Assembly: GCA_032158125.1 (NCBI GenBank) | Contig: JASKOT010000034.1 | Location: 1 to 64,000 of the forward strand | Source: Papiliotrema nemorosa | Taxonomy: Eukaryota > Basidiomycota > Tremellomycetes > Tremellales > Rhynchogastremaceae | Length of the DNA stretch: 64,000 nt | Direction of reading: 5' to 3' | Part shown: piece after piece, positions 39,045 through 49,240 of the stretch | How positions within the stretch are numbered: position 1 is the first letter of the stretch | How the letters are laid out: each line of letters starts with the position of its first letter | Notes under the pieces: model-generated | The model's input: only the letters and a program-made list of their open reading frames with translations | What the model was told of the DNA's origin: nothing | Database searches by the model: none | Translations under genes and position numbers: made by a program

Positions 39045-39868
39045 ATGTCTACCAATCTATCAGCCTTCAATGTTGCGGTTGCGCCCTCTCGGGAACAGCT
39101 GAATGATGCACTCAGCCAATGCGCTGTTACGCCACGCACGATGCCCTCCAACAAGGACAACGATACATTTATGCGAGTCTGTAAGGCTCTTCGTGCTGTC
39201 ACAGATGGTTCTCGGCAATCTGGTCGGACCGAGTGGATCAAATCTTGAGGCTGGAGGACCCTGATCGATCAGTGAGGACACGAGATATGATGCGGATCAA
39301 CTTGGCTCTTCATCGGGACTCAAGGAAGGAGACGATATTGTTCAGCGCCTTGGACGGGGTTCTCGCCTCGAAAACCCCGCCAATAGGGGCCGGTGCTATC
39401 AGTGCACGAGAGGCGGAGAGTCTAAGGTGCAATCAGGCCACTATCTACGAATCCGACATGATGCGATACATCATCTCGCATCATGGTTCCATCAGTCGGG
39501 CTCGAGAAAACTTGAATACATACAGAGTTGAGAGGGGACAGTCTGTCGTTCAGCCGACATCCTTGGACTCCAAGTTGACGGGTCCTTCTGACACCGTCGT
39601 TTTGAGCAGGAAAGATGCGATGCGACTCCTCTCGCAAGATCATACCTCAGTGAGACAGATGCTTTACGAGGCGGGCATGCTGAACCAACACAAAGATGAT
39701 TCAAGCCTTGCCAAGCGACTTGGGAAACTCCCAACTATCAGTGAGATTCAGACAGATGGGATGAATGAGTATACTGCCATTTGGACCTTGATCGAGAACA
39801 ACGAACAACTCACCGTTCTCGAGAATTACATGCGAGATCAGCTGGGCTTGGACTTCGGCAGGCTGTAG
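39045..39868 (+). pseudogene. Unrecognised protein, tandem pair member B, frameshifted
   Basis: The ATG at 39045 opens MSTNLSAFNVAVAPSREQL in one frame, which stops at 39246-39248 right after EWIKS. The homology to copy A continues at once in another frame from about 39240 (ILRLEDPDRSVRTRDMMRIN) to the stop at 39868. Aligned to A's GWRKIIRAHDP, exactly one base is missing after the WIK codons. No GT-AG intron explains the shift. Copy B is therefore a recent pseudogene, an allele with a one-base deletion, or a sequencing error. The rest of the frame is intact, so the loss, if real, is young. Confidence 0.65.
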
Positions 39869-40657
39869 AGACTGAGTCGAGCTCGCTTGAGGGCATGATG
39901 CTGGAAACCTCTGTTGCGCTCTGATTGGGATGTTGCGGTGTATATCATGAATGTAAGACTGGCAATGCCTTCATCTGGAAGTCTGCTCTTGATGCGGCGA
40001 GTGTCATCAAGATTCTTGCAGTCCCCTCGATGGGTTCGCCCGCCTCAGGAGGCAGTTTATCAATCAATCTATGCGATGGTGATCTTTGATGCCAGGGCTG
40101 AACGATGCTTCTTCCAGGGCTGGCACACATAGCATTGAAGTGTCAACATTGTTCCGCTCCTGCCAATCGCTTCTTCTCTCGTCGCGCGCTAAGACATTCG
40201 GCATCGGACAGCGTATCTCGCCAAACTACCAAGTAGTCACTTCAGACCCTTTCAGTGGTCTACGGCATCATAGCCCAAGCTCTTTTCTACAAGGCCTCTC
40301 AGATGTAAGTCCGCTCATGTCACCTACGACGAGATCACCTTTTGCCATAACTCGCGAAGCTCTTGGTCGAGCTACCGAGCTACGAAGCTCATCGCGAAAA
40401 AAGTCTCTTGACAGGTGTTTCTGTCGCCAGGCGTGATTCATGATCGGACTTAATCGAATTCGACCGGCTAACGGTCTGCTTATTCGAGAGGTTTGACGGA
40501 TCTGGATTAGCTCCGAAGGTTAAGTCCGTGGGGGCGGATGTCGTGTCTGAGGTTTCGCCTATTTAATCTGAACCCCCATGTCTGCTCACGATATTAAAAA
40601 CAACATCCTTTGCGTGAACGCTAATCGACATTGTCTTGATTGCTCGAGTGGTACTCT
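39869..40657. other. Non-coding spacer before the alpha/beta hydrolase
   Basis: About 790 nt. No gene supported. An AT-rich CTATTTAAT at 40559-40567, about 95 nt before the hydrolase ATG, could serve as a core promoter element. Confidence 0.35.
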
Positions 40658-41572
40658 ATGTCGTTTTTCACCGGTTCACGCTCGGCCTCTAGGAAGATTC
40701 TTTTTCTGCACAGTGCTGGTGGGTGCGGTCTCGTATGGCACAAAGTCATTCGGGAATTTACGAAGCTTGGTGCGTGAGCAGAGCGGTCTCGTCTCAAGCT
40801 GACGTTGGAAGATTATGTGAGCCCCGAGTCGCAAGCTACGATTGTGCAAGTCTTGCGACTGTGTACTGACGAACAATATGCTGAAGCGCCGGATCTGCTC
40901 GGACACGGTTTTGCAGCTAAAGCCGAGACGTATTCCGTGAGAGCGCTCGCTGAAGATCTCGTGAGCCGACTGAGTCTGCCTGTGGATCAGTACGACATTC
41001 TGGTAGGAGCTTCTTTCGGTGCTATCGTTCTGCTTGAAATGTTGTCTCTCGCATCTTTCAGTCGAATCACGCGTGTGGTGCTCTGTGACCCGGTCCTCGA
41101 TATGGATATGGATCAATATCCTCCCGAACGAATCGCGACCATGGCCCAAGCCAGGGAGACGATGCTCTCCGAGGAGTCAATCTTACGTGCGAATCCCTCC
41201 TGGGAACAGAATGACGCGATGATCAAGCGGCTCGCCGGAGTGAATGTCGATCCTAAAGCTATCATCCATCTCTTCGAGGTGGGTCATTACAGATCTACTC
41301 ATGGCCGAAACTCACCCTGCCAGGATGCCAAGAAGGGCATGTGCTCTCATTCATTGTTGCAGGGCACAAAGCCCATCAAAGAGGTCATCATCGTAGCGGC
41401 GGGGAAGTCCAAGGGTGCGGTTTATGGTAGGAGGCAGAAAGACCTGTTGGTGGAACATTACCCGTGGGTGACACTGGTGGAAGCCGAGGACGCAGCGCAT
41501 GATATGCACCGGGAGGACCATGAGATAGTCGCCAAAATCATATTTCAAGGGTCGCTGATAGTGAGTGTTTGA
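40658..41572 (+). CDS. Alpha/beta hydrolase
   Basis: The ATG at 40658 begins MSFFTGSRSASRKILFLHSA followed by GGCGLVWH, the typical beta-3 strand and oxyanion loop. The later APDLLGHGFAAK, the nucleophile elbow VGASFGAIVLLEML (GxSxG with Ser) and the histidine-bearing DAAHDMHREDHEIV are all present. An intron of about 40 nt after FTKL joins the first exon to the second, and a 45-nt in-frame intron at 41280-41324 may also be removed. About 270-285 aa, no signal peptide. It is a serine hydrolase of unknown substrate, an esterase or lactonase class by fold only. Confidence 0.75.
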
Positions 41573-42015
41573 CACAGCATGCGTTCATGCGATAGCGCTT
41601 ATAAGCAGTAGTTCCCGCATGACGAAGTGGCATCGTTGTTGGTCTCCGTGATACCGATCTACAATGATTGCAATTATAGGCACTATCAATCGAGACTGCC
41701 AGTAATGGTACCAATAATCGCCAATGTGCCTGTCAAATCGTAATGTTTACGCTTATAAATGCTGATACAATGGACACAACAACGAGAAGGGCATACATAG
41801 AACTCAAGGGAAGTTTGCGGTCTGAGTGCGTTGGGAGCGTTGGTACGAATCACGTGTGGCTCTGCCTTCAGAGGGAATGTGTAATTGGTCGACGTCAGAG
41901 GGCTCGATGGGTGACGAAGGTGTAAGAGCCCTCAGCGCAATTTTGCCTGGATTGATCGCCAAACTACAGTACATCGCTCGACCACTTGATTATTCCAAGC
42001 AGAGCAAACTGGACT
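41573..42015. other. Convergent 3' intergenic region
   Basis: About 440 nt between the hydrolase and the beta-lactamase-like gene, which converge. No gene supported. Confidence 0.35.
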
Positions 42016-43994
42016 CTACCGAGGCTGTAGGTCTTTGACAATTTGAAACACAATTCGGACCTCATCCCTTACGAATCCCCACACCGTCAATGCTTCTTTT
42101 GCCACCTCGCTTCTTCCTGACCAATGCCTCAATCCCATCTTTCTACTTTGCTTCCCGGGCTGAGGGATACTGTCAAACACCCATACTGCTGTCCACGTCC
42201 AGTGGTTCTGCCGGAGATGGGTGAACACCAATAGCGGTGCGAGGTCGTTGTACAGTTTCCCAATCATCGTCACCACCGCAGTGTTGCTGGTCAACTTTTG
42301 TCGATCATCGTCCGATAGACAGCGTAGAGCTTCTTGATGCTCTGCGTCCTTCTGATCCATGGCGACAATAGAAAGTGTCCCATATGCCCGGTGTGAGTAT
42401 ATGCGATCCATCTTGCAATCTTCTCTTCCCACCAACATGGGTGAGCCCACCAAGTTCGGGCCCCGCTGGACGGAGGGAGCCTGTGGTCTTTCAGCCAAAC
42501 GACGATCAAGCAATCTCCTCTTCCAATTGGTATGTCCCATCCCACAGACGTCGTCGATGAGTCTATACGATACGACTTGCAAGGTGTCCGCCGAACACGC
42601 ATCGTTGCTCATAAGCGCCAACCCAAACGCCTCGTCCGGGAGCCGTACAAGGAGAGAGTTGAAACCCGGCAAAGTCCCTTGGTGATAGACTTCCTTGACG
42701 CCTTTATAGGTGTTCATATACTGTCCCAAACCATACGTCTCAATCCCCATTTCGGGGTACACAGACTCGCCAGAAGGGATCGAGTGGGCTTGGGTAATTT
42801 TGCGGATGATCCAGGATGGAACAATATGAGGATTTACTGTAGCAATTCTGCGGTCCATATAGCCTAAGATCGTCAGTTCGCCTTGCACCTTGCCTTTGCG
42901 CTCGAAACGACCGACCTACCATGTCTTTTGCGCAGCTGATGAGACCACCGCATGCTGCGATGCTCATTGCATCGCTCTTGTAGAACCAACCGACACTCTC
43001 TGGTCTGCTGCGATCCGTGCCGCCCCTCACGTTGGAGGAAGGATGAACAAACGCCTCTGTGCGTCTTCCCGTTCGTTCCGCTTGAGAGTGATCGTAAAAT
43101 GTATTTGCCATTCCCAGCGGGTCAAGAATGTTCTCCCGCACGAATTTCACCAGTGTCTGTCCGATGAGAAGGGGGAAGATATGGCCGACGGCAATGTAAC
43201 CTTGATTGTTGTATTGCCACTTCTCGCGAAGGTCGCTCGTAGGCGCGAGGTATTGCATCTCCTTGACAATCTCATCTGCCGCTCGATCGCTCAATGATCA
43301 ATTACTGTCGTACCATCTGGGTGACTCACGAATAAGCATAGACGTGAATCGGGAGACCCGACCTCATCGCTGTGATTAGACCATGCGTCTGTGGCATCCC
43401 CTTTGAGGCGAACGACTCACAAAGCACATCGATGAACGTAGCGTGTTCAGAAGCGTACTCATCCATCAACTTCCAGACAGGTAGCAGATCCTTCATCTTG
43501 CTTTTCCACGTCAGACGTTCGCCATCCGGTAGTTTGACTTTGCGATGGATGAGCATGCCGATTGCGATAGCAGTAAACAACTTTGCGTTTGACCCCAACG
43601 CGAATAAACTCTGCATGTATGAGCATCTCCATGTGAGGAAAGGGAGGGTCAAAAGACGTTGCAGATTCTGAGATGTACTGTACGACGATGCAAGGAGGAT
43701 TCCTGAAATACTCACCATGGGATTGATCGGATCCCCCGCGGCGGTAGCCTTACCGAGGGTGATACATTGCTTGTTCACCTGACAGCGGTCTTGTCGGGCA
43801 GATGACTTGGGAACGAGCTTCACCAGGGCGATACTGAGCCCCTGAATGTTGTTCTCCTTGGCTAGATGGCGGATGTACCGGATCGTCTCGAGGGGAACGA
43901 TCGTGTCAGTATGCTGTATGTCCTTGATCAGATTTGTCATCTCGCCTGCTTGAAAGTTGAACTCGATCACCAACCGCTGCAAACACATCCCCAT
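42016..43994 (-). CDS. Beta-lactamase-fold serine hydrolase (class C/LACTB-like)
   Basis: All three catalytic motifs of the penicillin-binding fold are visible: SxxK in LFALGSNAKLFTAIAIG, YxN in WQYNNQGYIAVGHI, and HxG in VYHQGTLPGFNSL. RLTWKSKMKDLLP and RSGLPIHVYAYS match the usual loop near the active site, and NILDPLGMANTF follows the YNN motif. About 590 aa over five or more exons; introns fall before SLFALGSN and before the DRAADEIV helix. Eukaryotic members act as esterases, peptidases or lactonases, not on antibiotics. No clear signal peptide is seen. The start at 43994 is uncertain; the ATG at 43940 is an alternative. Confidence 0.78.
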
Positions 43995-44152
43995 ACGAGT
44001 TATATCCTCATCATTTGATAGTCGAGGATTTGGGGCTGAAAGGAGGCATGTCGTGAAAGGGAGAACAGAACTGACGAGGATACAATGGTCTACGATGAAT
44101 CATTAGGCGTGTCATTAGCGATTTATGGAACAGAAAGTCTATCAAATTACCC

Positions 44153-46385
44153 CTACTCTTGGATGGTAGGGTTCTGAGCCTTCAACCTAGGCGTCTTCTC
44201 AAAGAAGCTAGTCGCACTCGACGAAATCTCCTCCTCGTCCTCTGCTCCGTGGGCCTCTTCCATCTTGTTACCTTCCTTGAGCCTATCCGCCATTCTAGCC
44301 TCGTAAGCCTGTCTCATCTCTTCAGCCTTGTCTTGTCTGTCCAATTCCGGGTTGTAGGCCAAATGTCGCTTGAGCACGACCTTCTCCCACCATGAGAGAT
44401 GTCTGGGGTGGACGGCGATACCGTGGTATTGCTCAGCTCGGCCTGCTCGGACATAAGACCAGTATCGGTCTTGCTCTCGAAGATCAAGTCCAGTCGTGTC
44501 GGGGATAAAGACGAGAGTGACGATCCAACCGGCGAATCCAAACCAGCAAACGATCCAGAACTTGGTGTGATTGTCGACATAGTTGTAAATCACCGCAGGC
44601 ATGAGCGCACCGAGTTTACCCGCCGCAGCGGAAAGACCGTGTGCAGTAGCTCGGACACTGATAGGGAAGACTTCAGCCGCGAGAAGGAAGGTGGTACAGT
44701 TGGGACCGAATTGTTGGAAGAATGAAGAGAGGTAGTAGATGGTTTGGAAACCTCTGATGTGTTCAGGCGAAGAGAGTTGCTTGAACCAGATGGCGCAAAT
44801 GAGGAAGAGGACAGCGTCGGCGAGGAAACCGATGACTTGCATTCTACGTCGACCGTAGAATTTGTGGTCGATGAGGAAAGCAGCGAGGTAGTATCCGCAT
44901 AGAGAAACACCAATGTTGACCAAGTTCCACAACCAGGTGGTCATGACGTTGTTGGCTGCTCCGGGGGAGATGATCTTGATAAACGTCGAGGCGAAGAGCT
45001 TGTTTCCGTAGAACAAGAAATCGTTGAACAACCATCCAGAGGTCGTACCCAACAGTCGACCGCCGAAATGAGTCATGACCAGTTTGAGGGATTGAATGTC
45101 GTATCCAGATTGGTTCACTCGGGCATTCTTCTTCGATCGAGCCAAGGCGGAAGAAGAGTAGACCTTTTTGTAGTATCGGAAGTACGCGAGCCAGAGCGTC
45201 ATCAATGCCATGATACCGAACGAGACTCGGTACGTCCATTGAGCCGAAACCTTGGAGTAGGGCGGATTGGCAGAGTGGTGGAAGATGAGCAAGAGGACGA
45301 TCAAGACGACTTGGTTGAACAATTGTCCCCAACCTGGATATCAGCTTCATCCGTAGTCATGAGTGGATGTAATTGCTCACCCTGCATCAAGAAAGCGAGG
45401 ACGACGTTTCGGCCTCGGTGCAGCTTGTCGTCGGTTTGGTTGGCCGCACCGGACGATTTCGATTCGAGAGCAGTGGTCGAGGTCATGGGGTATTCCCCAC
45501 CGACACCAATACCATAGATGAACTGGGACCATCTGAAGGTCAGTCACACCGTCCAAGGGGTCGCTGAAACTATCTGCTCACGCGTAACATATGACCCAGC
45601 CGTTGAGAGTAGTTCCCCACGAGGCAGTCAACATGACCAAACCAAGAGTCATGATCAAGGCATCTTGGACCAAACCAAATCGTCGTCCGACCCAATCTCC
45701 CTCGAAACCGACGGCGACTTGTCCGACCATGATACCGATGATTTGGAGGTAGTCGACGGCCGAGACCCAATTGTGGTCGCAGACTCGGTGGTTCTTCCAG
45801 CATTGAGGCCAGACGGCTTGGTACAGCGAAGACAGGTTACCGATGGAGAAGAGGCTACAAGTCAGCCATGGACAGATGTAGCAAAGTTGTAACTCACGCG
45901 TAACCCTCGGTGAACAGACCAAAACCAGTAATCACATATCGTCGAGAGTAAGCACCCAAAGGCGACAATGGGTCCCTTTTGAACATTTGCCAGACGTGCT
46001 TGGCCTCTCGTTTGGCTTCGGCATTGCTTTGAGCGTTCACCCAAGCGTTTCGCTGTTTGAACGGCAAGTCGGCCTGAACTTTAGCGCGACTTGTTTAGAA
46101 TGAAAAACTTCTTTTGCTCACCCAGTAGACACCTTCTGGGGTGTAAGAATCCTGAGGAGCGAGATCATCAAACAAGGGGTGATCTTTACCCCAGTTGCTC
46201 AAATCTCCACCTCCTCGCGCCGTGGCGGCATCGCTCGAATCGTCCGAGTTTGACGTGGCCAATGGGTGTCGGGTCTTTTCTGAAATTCCGTTGGCTGCTC
46301 GAAGTCGCGAATCAAGGTCGAGGGCCGGAGGAGCGTTGTGCGCCGAAGGCCCTTGAGCCGGGGATACTTGTGCTGACATGGCCAT
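44153..46385 (-). CDS. Inorganic phosphate:H+ symporter family MFS (Pho84/Git1 type)
   Basis: Start 46385 (or 46379), stop 44153, about 670 aa in five or more exons. The long hydrophilic N-terminus is followed by RRYVITGFGLFTEGYA, FEGDWVGRRFGLVQDA, the diagnostic QFIYGIGVGGEYPMTS, GWLFNDFLFYGNKLF, FQQFGPNCTTFLLAAEVFPI, SVRATAHGLSAAAGKLGAL and DTTGLDLREQDRYW. GGEYP and the GPN..TF..E.FP loop place it in the phosphate:H+ symporter family, which includes Pho84 and the glycerophosphodiester permease Git1. The C-terminal tail is acidic and lysine-rich, possibly a ubiquitination or phosphorylation site. It sits alone; phosphate regulation is likely but no Pho4 core was located. Confidence 0.85.
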
Positions 46386-46937
46386 TTTGGATAGAGTCTT
46401 GGCGAGTGATAGGAATGATTAGATTAGAGGATGGCGTCGGGAGACGGGGGTGTGCGATTGGACGGAGAGAGGTCGTGTGAGCTTAGAGAAACGTGGGTGC
46501 GAGGGAGGACAAGTCTTGGGTGAGTCTTGGCTGATCAGAGATCTGACTCTCGTACACCGCGCCAAGTTTCGGTCGTACCTACACCCAAACAACGAGGTGT
46601 AGAGAGAAGAAGAGGTGTCGAGGATGGAAGAGTGGGAATGAAAGTGAGTCGAGGGATACGTCGAGACTATATGGGATACTGAGCGTGAGTAGTCTCTATG
46701 AAAAATCTGTTGGAGCGGTATACGGCTATGCATCTCGGTCCTCATCTCCTGGCAGAAGGAGAAAAAAAATCCAGGATAGCCACCGAAGCGAAGCCATGTG
46801 TGTGGGGGGGTTGAAAGGGGGTGTCGCCCAATCACATGGAAGCATCTCAAACACGTTCGTCGATCCCTCAGGGGCAAAGTACCGGCCGGCCGAGGGTGGG
46901 TGGGTGGCGAGGAACCGTGGCAGAAAATAAACCCCCT
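46386..46937. other. Upstream region of the phosphate transporter
   Basis: About 550 nt of promoter. An in-frame-looking minus-strand frame (46419-46982) lacks any domain. A short A-rich run lies at 46760-46769. Confidence 0.35.
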
Positions 46938-46978
46938 GTTACCCCGCATCACTCTTGGCTGGAGTATTGCGGGGTAAC
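46938..46978. promoter_or_regulatory. Perfect 11-bp inverted repeat with CCCCGCA arms
   Basis: GTTACCCCGCA at 46938-46948 and its exact reverse complement TGCGGGGTAAC at 46968-46978 are separated by 19 nt. It lies about 555 bp before the transporter ATG. Each arm holds the SYGGRG (GCGGGG) core, matching the three direct boxes at 22982-23065. A dimeric or paired regulator site is plausible; a hairpin is also possible. Confidence 0.55.
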
Positions 46979-47558
46979 CCATTGGCTACCGTCTGTGCGG
47001 CTTACTCACTCATGAAACGTGCATCTGGTGTGGTGTCGTGTCGGACGTCGACGTCAACGGCGCCGATAATAGACATCTAAGCATGACGATGATTGTTTGA
47101 GCAGCTGATAGACAAGACTCTGGGATCCGGTGGTACCTCTGGATGAAGACAATGACGATTTGCCACTATGCTTCGACACACACGGGCGTCAGGATGTCGG
47201 TCATAACGTGTGAACGTGTGTGGAGAGCAGATAAGATGATGCTCGAGAGACCGATTCAGAATACCAGCTGTCACTTTGCGTTGATATGACGTGTGAGCAT
47301 ACCCACAATTGTTGATGAAACTATTCTCCACCATTCGCCAAGAAACGTTGATTCTGTAAATATCCCATGACGAGGTCGTTTCTGTCGGCACGGGGGTCTA
47401 TCAGGGGAACGTGAACACTTGTCAGTGAGTCTTTGGCGAAGATGACATGGTTAGATCCATGACGATGGCATTATGTTGGCGCATGCTTCTTCCCTCCAAC
47501 GTGTATACCATAACCATGTAACAACTTGGCAATGCACGTTGGCCCTTCCTCGCCGCCT
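46979..47558. other. Spacer 3' of the endonuclease III gene
   Basis: About 580 nt, no gene supported. It contains the distal promoter of the phosphate transporter and the 3' flank of NTH1. Confidence 0.35.
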
Positions 47559-48954
47559 CTACCCGGCCATTTGATCCATCACACCTGGCTCGAGCTTGAC
47601 CAGTGGACCTTCGTCGTATCCCACTTCTACCTTTGCCAATGGGCCATTGGTCACTTCGACCTTGATGACGCCATCTTCCCCTTTGATCGCCTCCTCTACA
47701 TCCTCCATCTTTTCCAGCTTGACCTCGTCGACATCTGTAAACGTATACACAACCTCTTTCCTCCCTTGCGCGTTGACATTACTGACCCTACTCGGGCACA
47801 ACTTTCGCTTGCCCAGTAGACACACATCACAGCGCGGTCCGACCGGTAGACAGATCATTTGGCCGAATCCTACCATCATTGGGTTGATAGGTTTATGCAA
47901 ATGTGAAGGAAGCCAAGATTGCAGATTTAGACGTGTCTTCTCCGGATCGGTCGTTGGGGGCTTGTGCCATTTGAGTCGGTTGGTGATTCGATGGACGTGT
48001 ACGTCGACTCCTATCCCGGCGTTTCTACTCATGAGAAGAGTAAATCGAGGGGAGACTCACATATCCCAAGCACACTGCAACGCCAGAAAAGCCATCTTGG
48101 GTCCCACCCCTCTCAACTCGCACAATCCTTCCAACGTATTCGGCACGTCGCCTCTATTTTCCCCTTCTCTCAGCAGCAACGCTTTCGCAGCTTCTTGTAT
48201 ATAATCCGTCTTGCGTCTCCAAAACCCCACCTTGTTGATACACTCCATGACGGTGTCAGGGGTAGCCGCCGCGAGGGACTCGGCAGTTAGACCGCCAGGA
48301 AGAGTGGTGTGGAGATTCGTCACTGCTTGAGCTGTGATGGCGTCTTTGGTCTGCGACGAGAGCATGAGGGATATGAGAACGTGGAATCGCATCGTCTAAG
48401 AGTCAGCGATAACTTTCCCGCATGAGCGATGTTCGCACCTTTGGGTCCATATTCTGCATCGTTTGAGGCCTTTCACATCCCATCGTATCCACAGGCGCGA
48501 TGATACCCTTCCTCATGTGTTCTATCAACGCATACTGCTCTTTCCATCTAGCAGGTTCCGGATGAGGTTTGTCTAGCGCCAAAATCGGCATAGGCTTCTT
48601 GGCGGATCTAGGGGTTTTGGGCGTCCCCGGTGTTGTGTTTCCACCATCAAGCTCCACCTTGACTCGTTTACGAGGTGGAGTGGCTGGATCGTTGTATGCA
48701 AATGAGGCGAGATCTTTGGACCGGCTGGGTCCGGCTACAGCGTTTGGCGAGGTGCTTTGGGGGGGTGTTTGGAGATCGGTCGAGGTGGATACGGTGGTTG
48801 AGCGTGTGGAACGGCGTAGAGAAGTAAACGATGAGCGTTTTGCTAGAGTACCGGTATCCTGGCCTGAATCAATGGGAGCAACGTCGTCAGGAGCCAAGGT
48901 GATCAATGTGACCTTTGAGTCGACGTTAGATCGGGCAGATCGAAGTCCCGGCAT
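47559..48954 (-). CDS. NTH1/NTG1: Endonuclease III DNA glycosylase/AP lyase
   Basis: The ATG at 48954 gives about 430 aa in three exons. A basic, Ser/Thr-rich N-terminal region (RKRVKVELD, a likely nuclear signal) precedes the glycosylase core: [18 protein letters not shown], then the helix-hairpin-helix [14 protein letters not shown] with the catalytic Lys, [15 protein letters not shown] with the catalytic Asp, and the iron-sulphur ligands C-x6-C-x2-C-x7-C in [13 protein letters not shown]..., whose last gap is slightly longer than the bacterial C-x5-C. It removes oxidised pyrimidines in base excision repair, in the nucleus and possibly mitochondria. The C-terminal tail is acidic. It is divergent from ROK1 across 286 bp. 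Confidence 0.92.
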
Positions 48955-49240
48955 GGTGAAATATCGCCTGGTGAATATCGCGAGTCCAAGTTTGTTATGT
49001 AGACGCTCTTACTGAACCTTTCGCAGTCTTTCAGCCGGTGAATCGTCCCAGTCGCCTACTTCTGTCGTCTCCGTCGTCGTTATAGTCGTCTTCACCATCC
49101 ACTAAGATCGGAGCCATCTCAACACAATGTTCCGACGGAAGCGGCCTGCGAAGCGGCGATCACCGCCACCCATCCAGAAAAGTTGAAGACCACTCATCTC
49201 TACTCGCCCATACACGACTCATCAGCCTCGGATTCACACC
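48955..49240. promoter_or_regulatory. Bidirectional promoter NTH1 / ROK1
   Basis: 286 bp between the divergent ATGs of a DNA repair gene and a ribosome-assembly helicase. No TATA box was noted. Confidence 0.4.

Noticed and set aside
39233..39868. Second part of copy B as an independent gene
   Set aside because: It has no ATG at its start and aligns as the direct continuation of the upstream frame, so it is one frameshifted gene.
42016..43994. Antibiotic-resistance beta-lactamase
   Set aside because: The SxxK, YxN and HxG motifs are shared by many eukaryotic esterases and LACTB-like proteins; nothing points to antibiotic hydrolysis.
46419..46982. 187-codon minus-strand frame in the phosphate transporter promoter
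   Set aside because: His/Ser/Thr-rich with no domain and overlapping the inverted repeat; judged promoter sequence.
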